The notes under the pieces: model-generated | The model's input: the letters and a program-made list of their open reading frames with translations, nothing else | What the model was told of the DNA's origin: nothing | The model's database searches: none | Shown here: one piece after another, positions 1 through 15,800 of the stretch | How positions within the stretch are numbered: position 1 is the stretch's first letter | Layout: each line of letters opens with the position of its first letter | Origin: Eledone cirrhosa | Lineage: Eukaryota > Mollusca > Cephalopoda > Octopoda > Eledonidae | Length of the DNA: 64,000 nt | Reading direction: 5' to 3' | Assembly: GCA_964016885.1 (NCBI GenBank) | Contig: OZ024759.1 | Coordinates: 6,214,933 to 6,278,932 of the forward strand | Position numbers and translations under genes: made by a program

Positions 1-3000
1 AACATTTAGTACAAAAGAATACTATGACTACATCACATTAAATATTAAAGTCTTTACTGTAATACTGTAAATATTCACAACAATCTGTCCACCAGTAAAG
101 ATACTATAAACATTTAGTACAAAACAACACTGACTACATCACATTAAATATTAAAGTATTTACTGTAATACTGTAAATATTCACAACAATCTGTCCACCA
201 GTAAAGATACTATAAACATTTAGTACAAAACAACACTATGACTACATCACATTAAATATTAAAGACTTTACTGTAATACTGTAAATGTTCACAACAATCT
301 GTCCACCAGTAAAGATACTATAAACATTTAGTACAAAACAACACTATGACTACATCACATTAAATATTAAAGTCTTTACTGTAATACTATAAATATTCAC
401 AACAATCTGTCTACTAGTAAAGATACTATAAACATTTAGTACAAAACAATACCATGACTACATCACATTAAATATTAAAGTCTTTACTGTAATACTGTAA
501 ATATTCACAACAATCTGTCCACCAGTAAAGATACTATAAACATTTAGTACAAAACAACACTATGACTACATCACAAAGTCTTTACTGTAATACTGTAAAT
601 ATTCACAATAATCTGTCTACCAGTAAAGATACTATAAACATTTAGTACAAAACAACACTATGACTACATCACATTAAATATTAAAGTCTTTACTGTAATA
701 CTGTAAATGTTCACAACAATCTGTCCACTAGTAAAGATACTATAAACGTTTAGTACAAAACAACACTATGACTACATCACATTAAATATTAAAGTCTTTA
801 CTGTAATACTGTAAATGTTCACAACAATCTGTCCACTAGTAAAGATACTATAAACGTTTAGTACAAAACAACACTATGACTACATCACATTAAATATTAA
901 AGTCTTTACTGTAATACTGTAAATATTCACAACAATCTGTCCACCAGTTAAGATACTATAAACATTTAGTACAAAACAACACTATGACTACATCACATTA
1001 AATATTAAAGTCTTTACTGTAATACTGTAAATATTCACAACAATCTGTCCACCAGTAAAGATACTATAAACATTTAGTACAAAAGAATACTATGACTACA
1101 TCACATTAAATATTAAAGTCTTTACTGTAATACTGTAAATGTTCACAACAATTTGTCTACCAGTAAAGATACTATCAACATTTAGTACAAAACAACACTA
1201 TGACTACATCACATTCAATATTAAAGTCTTTACTGTAATACTGTAAATATTCACAACAATCTGTCTACTAGTAAAGATACTATAAACATTTAGTACAAAA
1301 GAATACTGTGACTACATCACATTAAATATTAAAGTCTTTACTGTAATACTGTAAATATTCACAACAATCTGTCCACCAGTAAAGATACTATAAACATTTA
1401 GTACCAAACAACACTATGACTACATCACATTAAATATTAAAGTCTTTACTGTAATACTATAAATTTCCACAACAATCTGTCTACCAGTAAAGATACTACA
1501 AAGATTTAGTACAAAACAACACTATGACTACATCACATTAAATATTAAAGTCTTTATTGTAATACTGTAAATGTTCACAACAATCTGTCCACTAGTAAAG
1601 ATACTATAAACGTTTAGTACAAAACAACACTATGACTATATCACATTAAATATTAAAGTCTTTACTGTAATACTATAAATATTCACAACAATCTGTCCAC
1701 CAGTTAAGATACTATAAACATTTAGTACAAAACAACACTATGACTACATCACATTAAATATTAAAGTCTTTACTGTAATACTGTAAATATTCACAACAAT
1801 CTGTCCACCAGTAAAGATACTATAAACATTTAGTACAAAACAATACTATGACTACATCACATTAAATATTAAAGTCTTTACTGTAATACTGTAAATATTC
1901 ACAACAATCTGTCTACTAGTAAAGATACTATAAACATTTAGTACAAAACAATACTATGACTACATCACATTAAATATTAAAGTCTTTACTGTAATACTGT
2001 AAATATTCACAACAATATGTCCACCAGTAAAGATACTATAAACATTTAGTACAAAACAACACTATGACTACATCACAAAGTCTTTACTGTAATACTGTAA
2101 ATATTCACAATAATCTGTCTACCAGTAAAGATACTATAAACATTTAGTACAAAACAACACTATGACTACATCACATTAAATATTAAAGTCTTTACTGTAA
2201 TACTATAAATTTCCACAACAATCTGTCTACCAGTAAAGATACTATAAACATTTAGTACAAAACAACACTATGACTACATCACATTAAATATTAATGTCTT
2301 TACTGTAAATGTTCACAACAATCTGTCCACCAGTAAAGATACTATAAACATTTAGTACAAAACAACACTATGACTACATCACATTAAATATTAAAGTCTT
2401 TACTGTAATACTGTAAATGTTCACAACAATCTGTCCACTAGTAAAGATACTATAAACGTTTAGTACAAAACAACACTATGACTATATCACATTAAATATT
2501 AAAGTCTTTACTGTAATACTGTAAATATTCACAACAATCTGTCCACCAGTAAAGATACTATAAACATTTAGTACAAAACAACACTGACTACATCACAAAG
2601 TCTTTACTGTAATACTGTAAATATTCACAATAATCTGTCTACCAGTAAAGATACTATAAACATTTAGTACAAAACAACACTATGACTACATCACATTAAA
2701 TATTAAAGTCTTTACTGTAATACTGTAAATGTTCACAACAATCTTTCCACTAGTAAAGATACTATAAACGTTTAGTACAAAACAACACTATGACTACATC
2801 ACATTAAATATTAAAGTCTTTACTGTAATACTGTAAATATTCACAACAATCTGTCCACCAGTAAAGATACTATAAACATTTAGTACAAAACAATACTATG
2901 ACTACATCACATTAAATATTAAAGTCTTTACTGTAATACTGTAAATATTCACAACAATCTGTCCACCAGTAAAGATACTATCAACATTTAGTACAAAACA

Positions 3001-4039
3001 ACACTATGACTACATCACATTAAATTTTAAAGTCTTTACTGTAATACTATAAATATTCACAACAATCTGTCTACTAGTAAAGATACTATAAACATTTAGT
3101 ACAAAACAATACTATGACTACATCACATTAAATATTAAAGTCTTTACTGTAATACTGTAAATATTCACAACAATATGTCCACCAGTAAAGATACTATAAA
3201 CATTTAGTACAAAACAACACTATGACTACATCACAAAGTCTTTACTGTAATACTGTAAATATTCACAATAATCTGTCTACCAGTAAAGATACTATAAACA
3301 TTTAGTACAAAACAACACTATGACTACATCACATTAAATATTAAAGTCTTTACTGTAATACTATAAATTTCCACAACAATCTGTCTACCAGTAAAGATAC
3401 TATAAACATTTAGTACAAAACAACACTATGACTACATCACATTAAATATTAATGTCTTTACTGTAAATGTTCACAACAATCTGTCCACCAGTAAAGATAC
3501 TATAAACATTTAGTACAAAACAACACTATGACTACATCACATTAAATATTAAAGTCTTTACTGTAATACTGTAAATGTTCACAACAATCTGTCCACTAGT
3601 AAAGATACTATAAACGTTTAGTACAAAACAACACTATGACTATATCACATTAAATATTAAAGTCTTTACTGTAATACTGTAAATATTCACAACAATCTGT
3701 CCACCAGTAAAGATACTATAAACATTTAGTACAAAACAACACTGACTACATCACAAAGTCTTTACTGTAATACTGTAAATATTCACAATAATCTGTCTAC
3801 CAGTAAAGATACTATAAACATTTAGTACAAAACAACACTATGACTACATCACATTAAATATTAAAGTCTTTACTGTAATACTGTAAATGTTCACAACAAT
3901 CTGTCCACTAGTAAAGATACTATAAACGTTTAGTACAAAACAACACTATGACTACATCACATTAAATATTAAAGTCTTTACTGTAATACTTTAAATATTC
4001 ACAACAATCTGTCCACCAGTTAAGATACTATAAACATTT

Positions 4040-7000
4040 AGTACAAAACAACACTATGACTACATCACATTAAATATTAAAGTCTTTACTGTAATACTAT
4101 AAATTTCCACAACAATCTGTCTACCAGTAAAGATACTATAAACATTTAGTACAAAACAACACTATGACTACATCACATTAAATATTAATGTCTTTACTGT
4201 AAATGTTCACAACAATCTGTCCACCAGTAAAGATACTATAAACATTTAGTACAAAACAACACTATGACTACATCACATTAAATATTAAAGTCTTTACTGT
4301 AATACTGTAAATGTTCACAACAATCTGTCCACTAGTAAAGATACTATAAACGTTTAGTACAAAACAACACTATGACTATATCACATTAAATATTAAAGTC
4401 TTTACTGTAATACTGTAAATATTCACAACAATCTGTCCACCAGTAAAGATACTATAAACATTTAGTACAAAACAACACTGACTACATCACAAAGTCTTTA
4501 CTGTAATACTGTAAATATTCACAATAATCTGTCTACCAGTAAAGATACTATAAACATTTAGTACAAAACAACACTATGACTACATCACATTAAATATTAA
4601 AGTCTTTACTGTAATACTGTAAATGTTCACAACAATCTGTCCACTAGTAAAGATACTATAAACGTTTAGTACAAAACAACACTATGACTACATCACATTA
4701 AATATTAAAGTCTTTACTGTAATACTTTAAATATTCACAACAATCTGTCCACCAGTTAAGATACTATAAACATTTAGTACAAAACAACACTATGACTACA
4801 TCACATTAAATATTAAAGTCTTTACTGTAATACTATAAATATTCACAACAATCTGTCTACTAGTAAAGATACTATAAACATTTAGTACAAAACAATACTA
4901 TGACTACATCACATTAAATATTAAAGTCTTTACTGTAATACTGTAAATATTCACAACAATATGTCCACCAGTAAAGATACTATAAACATTTAGTACAAAA
5001 CAACACTATGACTACATCACAAAGTCTTTACTGTAATACTGTAAATATTCACAATAATCTGCCTACCAGTAAAGATACTATAAACATTTAGTACAAAACA
5101 ACACTATGACTACATCACATTAAATATTAAAGTCTTTACTGTAATACTGTAAATGTTCACAACAATCTGTCCACTAGTAAAGATACTATAAACGTTTAGT
5201 ACAAAACAACACTATGACTACATCACATTAAATATTAAAGTCTTTACTGTAATACTGTAAATATTCACAATAATCTGTCTACTAGTAAAGATACTATAAA
5301 CATTTAGTACAAAAGAATACTATGACTACATCACAATAAATATTAAAGTCTTTACTGTAATACTGTAAATATTCACAACAATCTGTCCACCAGTAAAGAT
5401 ACTATAAACATTTAGTACAAAACAACACTGACTACATCACATTAAATATTAAAGTATTTACTGTAATACTGTAAATATTCACAACAATCTGTCCACCAGT
5501 AAAGATACTATAAACATTTAGTACAAAACAACACTATGACTACATCACATTAAATATTAAAGACTTTACTGTAATACTGTAAATGTTCACAACAATCTGT
5601 CCACCAGTAAAGATACTATAAACATTTAGTACAAAACAACACTATGACTACATCACATTAAATATTAAAGTCTTTACTGTAATACTATAAATATTCACAA
5701 CAATCTGTCTACTAGTAAAGATACTATAAACATTTAGTACAAAACAATACCATGACTACATCACATTATATATTAAAGTCTTTACTGTAATACTGTAAAT
5801 ATTCACAACAATCTGTCCACCAGTAAAGATACTATAAACATTTAGTACAAAACAACACTATGACTACATCACAAAGTCTTTACTGTAATACTGTAAATAT
5901 TCACAATAATCTGTCTACCAGTAAAGATACTATAAACATTTAGTACAAAACAACACTATGACTATATCACATTAAATATTAAAGTCTTTACTGTAATACT
6001 ATAAATATTCACAACAATCTGTCCACCAGTTAAGATACTATAAACATTTAGTACAAAACAACACTATGACTACATCACATTAAATATTAAAGTCTTTACT
6101 GTAATACTGTAAATATTCACAACAATCTGTCCACCAGTAAAGATACTATAAACATTTAGTACAAAACAACACTGACTACATCACATTAAATATTGAAGTC
6201 TTTATTGTAATACTGTAAATATTCACAACAATCTGTCCACCAGTAAAGATACTATAAACATTTAGTACAAAACAATACTATGACTACATCACATTAAATA
6301 TTAAAGTCTTTACTGTAATACTGTAAATATTCACAACAATCTGTCCACCAGTAAAGATACTATCAACATTTAGTACAAAACAACACTATGACTACATCAC
6401 ATTAAATATTAAAGTCTTTACTGTAATACTATAAATATTCACAACAATCTGTCTACTAGTAAAGATACTATAAACATTTAGTACAAAACAATACTATGAC
6501 TACATCACATTAAATATTAAAGTCTTTACTGTAATACTGTAAATATTCACAACAATATGTCCACCAGTAAAGATACTATAAACATTTAGTACAAAACAAC
6601 ACTATGACTACATCACAAAGTCTTTACTGTAATACTGTAAATATTCACAATAATCTGTCTACCAGTAAAGATACTATAAACATTTAGTACAAAACAACAC
6701 TATGACTACATCACATTAAATATTAAAGTCTTTACTGTAATACTATAAATTTCCACAACAATCTGTCTACCAGTAAAGATACTATAAACATTTAGTACAA
6801 AACAACACTATGACTACATCACATTAAATATTAATGTCTTTACTGTAAATGTTCACAACAATCTGTCCACCAGTAAAGATACTATAAACATTTAGTACAA
6901 AACAACACTATGACTACATCACATTAAATATTAAAGTCTTTACTGTAATACTGTAAATGTTCACAACAATCTGTCCACTAGTAAAGATACTATAAACGTT

Positions 7001-9660
7001 TAGTACAAAACAACACTATGACTATATCACATTAAATATTAAAGTCTTTACTGTAATACTGTAAATATTCACAACAATCTGTCCACCAGTAAAGATACTA
7101 TAAACATTTAGTACAAAACAACACTGACTACATCACAAAGTCTTTACTGTAATACTGTAAATATTCACAATAATCTGTCTACCAGTAAAGATACTATAAA
7201 CATTTAGTACAAAACAACACTATGACTACATCACATTAAATATTAAAGTCTTTACTGTAATACTGTAAATGTTCACAACAATCTGTCCACTAGTAAAGAT
7301 ACTATAAACGTTTAGTACAAAACAACACTATGACTACATCACATTAAATATTAAAGTCTTTACTGTAATACTTTAAATATTCACAACAATCTGTCCACCA
7401 GTTAAGATACTATAAACATTTAGTACAAAACAACACTATGACTACATCACATTAAATATTAAAGTCTTTACTGTAATACTATAAATATTCACAACAATCT
7501 GTCTACTAGTAAAGATACTATAAACATTTAGTACAAAACAATACTATGACTACATCACATTAAATATTAAAGTCTTTACTGTAATACTGTAAATATTCAC
7601 AACAATATGTCCACCAGTAAAGATACTATAAACATTTAGTACAAAACAACACTATGACTACATCACAAAGTCTTTACTGTAATACTGTAAATATTCACAA
7701 TAATCTGCCTACCAGTAAAGATACTATAAACATTTAGTACAAAACAACACTATGACTACATCACATTAAATATTAAAGTCTTTACTGTAATACTGTAAAT
7801 GTTCACAACAATCTGTCCACTAGTAAAGATACTATAAACGTTTAGTACAAAACAACACTATGACTACATCACATTAAATATTAAAGTCTTTACTGTAATA
7901 CTGTAAATATTCACAATAATCTGTCTACTAGTAAAGATACTATAAACATTTAGTACAAAAGAATACTATGACTACATCACATTAAATATTAAAGTCTTTA
8001 CTGTAATACTGTAAATATTCACAACAATCTGTCCACCAGTAAAGATACTATAAACATTTAGTACAAAACAACACTGACTACATCACATTAAATATTAAAG
8101 TATTTACTGTAATACTGTAAATATTCACAACAATCTGTCCACCAGTAAAGATACTATAAACATTTAGTACAAAACAACACTATGACTACATCACATTAAA
8201 TATTAAAGACTTTACTGTAATACTGTAAATGTTCACAACAATCTGTCCACCAGTAAAGATACTATAAACATTTAGTACAAAACAACACTATGACTACATC
8301 ACATTAAATATTAAAGTCTTTACTGTAATACTATAAATATTCACAACAATCTGTCTACTAGTAAAGATACTATAAACATTTAGTACAAAACAATACCATG
8401 ACTACATCACATTAAATATTAAAGTCTTTACTGTAATACTGTAAATATTCACAACAATCTGTCCACCAGTAAAGATACTATAAACATTTAGTACAAAACA
8501 ACACTATGACTACATCACAAAGTCTTTACTGTAATACTGTAAATATTCACAATAATCTGTCTACCAGTAAAGATACTATAAACATTTAGTACAAAACAAC
8601 ACTATGACTACATCACATTAAATATTAAAGTCTTTACTGTAATACTGTAAATGTTCACAACAATCTGTCCACTAGTAAAGATACTATAAACGTTTAGTAC
8701 AAAACAACACTATGACTACATCACATTAAATATTAAAGTCTTTACTGTAATACTGTAAATGTTCACAACAATCTGTCCACTAGTAAAGAAAGATACTATA
8801 AACGTTTAGTACAAAACAACACTATGACTACATCACATTAAATATTAAAGTCTTTACTGTAATACTGTAAATATTCACAACAATCTGTCCACCAGTTAAG
8901 ATACTATAAACATTTAGTACAAAACAACACTATGACTACATCACATTAAATATTAAAGTCTTTACTGTAATACTGTAAATATTCACAACAATCTGTCCAC
9001 CAGTAAAGATACTATAAACATTTAGTACAAAAGAATACTATGACTACATCACATTAAATATTAAAGTCTTTACTGTAATACTGTAAATGTTCACAACAAT
9101 TTGTCTACCAGTAAAGATACTATCAACATTTAGTACAAAACAACACTATGACTACATCACATTAAATATTAAAGTCTTTACTGTAATACTGTAAATATTC
9201 ACAACAATCTGTCTACTAGTAAAGATACTATAAACATTTAGTACAAAAGAATACTGTGACTACATCACATTAAATATTAAAGTCTTTACTGTAATACTGT
9301 AAATATTCACAACAATCTGTCCACCAGTAAAGATACTATAAACATTTAGTACCAAACAACACTATGACTACATCACATTAAATATTAAAGTCTTTACTGT
9401 AATACTATAAATTTCCACAACAATCTGTCTACCAGTAAAGATACTACAAAGATTTAGTACAAAACAACACTATGACTACATCACATTAAATATTAAAGTC
9501 TTTATTGTAATACTGTAAATGTTCACAACAATCTGTCCACTAGTAAAGATACTATAAACGTTTAGTACAAAACAACACTATGACTATATCACATTAAATA
9601 TTAAAGTCTTTACTGTAATACTATAAATATTCACAACAATCTGTCCACCAGTTAAGATAC
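4040..9660. repeat. Higher-order segmental copy A of the satellite (paired with 12880-18400)
   Basis: Rare monomer variants occur in the same order here and about 8.8 kb further right. Paired landmarks (A to B) are: TTTCC 4104 to 12941, GTTAAG 4755 to 13592, GCCTACC 5061 to 13898 and GTATTT 5454 to 14291, all with offset 8837. Then TATTGAAG 6191 to 14930 and GTATTT 8100 to 16839 have offset 8739. Finally TTTATTG 9501 to 18236 has offset 8735. Order breaks down before about 4040 and after about 9660. Copy A also carries a private 4-bp insertion at about 8787. Boundaries are estimated to within about one monomer. Confidence 0.9.
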
Positions 9661-12600
9661 TATCAACATTTAGTACAAAACAACACTATGACTACATCAC
9701 ATTAAATATTAAAGTCTTTACTGTAATACTGTAAATGTTCACAACAATCTGTCCACTAGTAAAGATACTATAAACGTTTAGTACAAAACAACACTATGAC
9801 TACATCACATTAAATATTAAAGTCTTTACTGTAATACTGTAAATATTCACAATAATCTGTCTACTAGTAAAGATACTATAAACATTTAGTACAAAAGAAT
9901 ACTATGACTACATCACATTAAATATTAAAGTCTTTACTGTAATACTGTAAATATTCACAACAATCTGTCCACCAGTAAAGATACTATAAACATTTAGTAC
10001 AAAACAACACTGACTACATCACATTAAATATTAAAGTATTTACTGTAATACTGTAAATATTCACAACAATCTGTCCACCAGTAAAGATACTATAAACATT
10101 TAGTACAAAACAACACTATGACTACATCACATTAAATATTAAAGACTTTACTGTAATACTGTAAATGTTCACAACAATCTGTCCACCAGTAAAGATACTA
10201 TAAACATTTAGTACAAAACAACACTATGACTACATCACATTAAATATTAAAGTCTTTACTGTAATACTATAAATATTCACAACAATCTGTCTACTAGTAA
10301 AGATACTATAAACATTTAGTACAAAACAATACCATGACTACATCACATTAAATATTAAAGTCTTTACTGTAATACTGTAAATATTCACAACAATCTGTCC
10401 ACCAGTAAAGATACTATAACATTTAGTACAAAACAACACTATGACTACATCACAAAGTCTTTACTGTAATACTGTAAATATTCACAATAATCTGCCTACC
10501 AGTAAAGATACTATAAACATTTAGTACAAAACAACACTATGACTACATCACATTAAATATTAAAGTCTTTACTGTAATACTGTAAATGTTCACAACAATC
10601 TGTCCACTAGTAAAGATACTATAAACGTTTAGTACAAAACAACACTATGACTACATCACATTAAATATTAAAGTCTTTACTGTAATACTGTAAATATTCA
10701 CAATAATCTGTCTACTAGTAAAGATACTATAAACATTTAGTACAAAAGAATACTATGACTACATCACATTAAATATTAAAGTCTTTACTGTAATACTGTA
10801 AATATTCACAACAATCTGTCCACCAGTAAAGATACTATAAACATTTAGTACAAAACAACACTGACTACATCACATTAAATATTAAAGTATTTACTGTAAT
10901 ACTGTAAATATTCACAACAATCTGTCCACCAGTAAAGATACTATAAACATTTAGTACAAAACAACACTATGACTACATCACATTAAATATTAAAGACTTT
11001 ACTGTAATACTGTAAATGTTCACAACAATCTGTCCACCAGTAAAGATACTATAAACATTTAGTACAAAACAACACTATGACTACATCACATTAAATATTA
11101 AAGTCTTTACTGTAATACTATAAATATTCACAACAATCTGTCTACTAGTAAAGATACTATAAACATTTAGTACAAAACAATACCATGACTACATCACATT
11201 AAATATTAAAGTCTTTACTGTAATACTGTAAATATTCACAACAATCTGTCCACCAGTAAAGATACTATAAACATTTAGTACAAAACAACACTATGACTAC
11301 ATCACAAAGTCTTTACTGTAATACTGTAAATATTCACAATAATCTGTCTACCAGTAAAGATACTATAAACATTTAGTACAAAACAACACTATGACTACAT
11401 CACATTAAATATTAAAGTCTTTACTGTAATACTGTAAATGTTCACAACAATCTGTCCACTAGTAAAGATACTATAAACGTTTAGTACAAAACAACACTAT
11501 GACTACATCACATTAAATATTAAAGTCTTTACTGTAATACTGTAAATGTTCACAACAATCTGTCCACTAGTAAAGATACTATAAACGTTTAGTACAAAAC
11601 AACACTATGACTACATCACATTAAATATTAAAGTCTTTACTGTAATACTGTAAATATTCACAACAATCTGTCCACCAGTTAAGATACTATAAACATTTAG
11701 TACAAAACAACACTATGACTACATCACATTAAATATTAAAGTCTTTACTGTAATACTGTAAATATTCACAACAATCTGTCCACCAGTAAAGATACTATAA
11801 ACATTTAGTACAAAAGAATACTATGACTACATCACATTAAATATTAAAGTCTTTACTGTAATACTGTAAATGTTCACAACAATTTGTCTACCAGTAAAGA
11901 TACTATCAACATTTAGTACAAAACAACACTATGACTACATCACATTCAATATTAAAGTCTTTACTGTAATACTGTAAATATTCACAACAATCTGTCTACT
12001 AGTAAAGATACTATAAACATTTAGTACAAAAGAATACTGTGACTACATCACATTAAATATTAAAGTCTTTACTGTAATACTGTAAATATTCACAACAATC
12101 TGTCCACCAGTAAAGATACTATAAACATTTAGTACAAAACAACACTATGACTACATCACATTAAATATTAAAGTCTTTATTGTAATACTGTAAATGTTCA
12201 CAACAATCTGTCCACTAGTAAAGATACTATAAACGTTTAGTACAAAACAACACTATGACTATATCACATTAAATATTAAAGTCTTTACTGTAATACTATA
12301 AATATTCACAACAATCTGTCCACCAGTTAAGATACTATAAACATTTAGTACAAAACAACACTATGACTACATCACATTAAATATTAAAGTCTTTACTGTA
12401 ATACTGTAAATATTCACAACAATCTGTCCACCAGTAAAGATACTATAAACATTTAGTACAAAACAATACTATGACTACATCACATTAAATATTAAAGTCT
12501 TTACTGTAATACTGTAAATATTCACAACAATCTGTCCACCAGTAAAGATACTATCAACATTTAGTACAAAACAACACTATGACTACATCACATTAAATAT

Positions 12601-12879
12601 TAAAGTCTTTACTGTAATACTATAAATATTCACAACAATCTGTCTACTAGTAAAGATACTATAAACATTTAGTACAAAACAATACTATGACTACATCACA
12701 TTAAATATTAAAGTCTTTACTGTAATACTGTAAATATTCACAACAATATGTCCACCAGTAAAGATACTATAAACATTTAGTACAAAACAACACTATGACT
12801 ACATCACAAAGTCTTTACTGTAATACTGTAAATATTCACAATAATCTGTCTACCAGTAAAGATACTATAAACATTTAGT

Positions 12880-15800
12880 ACAAAACAACACTATGACTAC
12901 ATCACATTAAATATTAAAGTCTTTACTGTAATACTATAAATTTCCACAACAATCTGTCTACCAGTAAAGATACTATAAACATTTAGTACAAAACAACACT
13001 ATGACTACATCACATTAAATATTAATGTCTTTACTGTAAATGTTCACAACAATCTGTCCACCAGTAAAGATACTATAAACATTTAGTACAAAACAACACT
13101 ATGACTACATCACATTAAATATTAAAGTCTTTACTGTAATACTGTAAATGTTCACAACAATCTGTCCACTAGTAAAGATACTATAAACGTTTAGTACAAA
13201 ACAACACTATGACTATATCACATTAAATATTAAAGTCTTTACTGTAATACTGTAAATATTCACAACAATCTGTCCACCAGTAAAGATACTATAAACATTT
13301 AGTACAAAACAACACTGACTACATCACAAAGTCTTTACTGTAATACTGTAAATATTCACAATAATCTGTCTACCAGTAAAGATACTATAAACATTTAGTA
13401 CAAAACAACACTATGACTACATCACATTAAATATTAAAGTCTTTACTGTAATACTGTAAATGTTCACAACAATCTGTCCACTAGTAAAGATACTATAAAC
13501 GTTTAGTACAAAACAACACTATGACTACATCACATTAAATATTAAAGTCTTTACTGTAATACTTTAAATATTCACAACAATCTGTCCACCAGTTAAGATA
13601 CTATAAACATTTAGTACAAAACAACACTATGACTACATCACATTAAATATTAAAGTCTTTACTGTAATACTATAAATATTCACAACAATCTGTCTACTAG
13701 TAAAGATACTATAAACATTTAGTACAAAACAATACTATGACTACATCACATTAAATATTAAAGTCTTTACTGTAATACTGTAAATATTCACAACAATATG
13801 TCCACCAGTAAAGATACTATAAACATTTAGTACAAAACAACACTATGACTACATCACAAAGTCTTTACTGTAATACTGTAAATATTCACAATAATCTGCC
13901 TACCAGTAAAGATACTATAAACATTTAGTACAAAACAACACTATGACTACATCACATTAAATATTAAAGTCTTTACTGTAATACTGTAAATGTTCACAAC
14001 AATCTGTCCACTAGTAAAGATACTATAAACGTTTAGTACAAAACAACACTATGACTACATCACATTAAATATTAAAGTCTTTACTGTAATACTGTAAATA
14101 TTCACAATAATCTGTCTACTAGTAAAGATACTATAAACATTTAGTACAAAAGAATACTATGACTACATCACAATAAATATTAAAGTCTTTACTGTAATAC
14201 TGTAAATATTCACAACAATCTGTCCACCAGTAAAGATACTATAAACATTTAGTACAAAACAACACTGACTACATCACATTAAATATTAAAGTATTTACTG
14301 TAATACTGTAAATATTCACAACAATCTGTCCACCAGTAAAGATACTATAAACATTTAGTACAAAACAACACTATGACTACATCACATTAAATATTAAAGA
14401 CTTTACTGTAATACTGTAAATGTTCACAACAATCTGTCCACCAGTAAAGATACTATAAACATTTAGTACAAAACAACACTATGACTACATCACATTAAAT
14501 ATTAAAGTCTTTACTGTAATACTATAAATATTCACAACAATCTGTCTACTAGTAAAGATACTATAAACATTTAGTACAAAACAATACCATGACTACATCA
14601 CATTAAATATTAAAGTCTTTACTGTAATACTGTAAATATTCACAACAATCTGTCCACCAGTAAAGATACTATAAACATTTAGTACAAAACAACACTATGA
14701 CTACATCACATTAAATATTAAAGTCTTTACTGTAATACTATAAATATTCACAACAATCTGTCCACCAGTTAAGATACTATAAACATTTAGTACAAAACAA
14801 CACTATGACTACATCACATTAAATATTAAAGTCTTTACTGTAATACTGTAAATATTCACAACAATCTGTCCACCAGTAAAGATACTATAAACATTTAGTA
14901 CAAAACAACACTGACTACATCACATTAAATATTGAAGTCTTTATTGTAATACTGTAAATATTCACAACAATCTGTCCACCAGTAAAGATACTATAAACAT
15001 TTAGTACAAAACAATACTATGACTACATCACATTAAATATTAAAGTCTTTACTGTAATACTGTAAATATTCACAACAATCTGTCCACCAGTAAAGATACT
15101 ATCAACATTTAGTACAAAACAACACTATGACTACATCACATTAAATATTAAAGTCTTTACTGTAATACTATAAATATTCACAACAATCTGTCTACTAGTA
15201 AAGATACTATAAACATTTAGTACAAAACAATACTATGACTACATCACATTAAATATTAAAGTCTTTACTGTAATACTGTAAATATTCACAACAATATGTC
15301 CACCAGTAAAGATACTATAAACATTTAGTACAAAACAACACTATGACTACATCACAAAGTCTTTACTGTAATACTGTAAATATTCACAATAATCTGTCTA
15401 CCAGTAAAGATACTATAAACATTTAGTACAAAACAACACTATGACTACATCACATTAAATATTAAAGTCTTTACTGTAATACTATAAATTTCCACAACAA
15501 TCTGTCTACCAGTAAAGATACTATAAACATTTAGTACAAAACAACACTATGACTACATCACATTAAATATTAATGTCTTTACTGTAAATGTTCACAACAA
15601 TCTGTCCACCAGTAAAGATACTATAAACATTTAGTACAAAACAACACTATGACTACATCACATTAAATATTAAAGTCTTTACTGTAATACTGTAAATGTT
15701 CACAACAATCTGTCCACTAGTAAAGATACTATAAACGTTTAGTACAAAACAACACTATGACTATATCACATTAAATATTAAAGTCTTTACTGTAATACTG

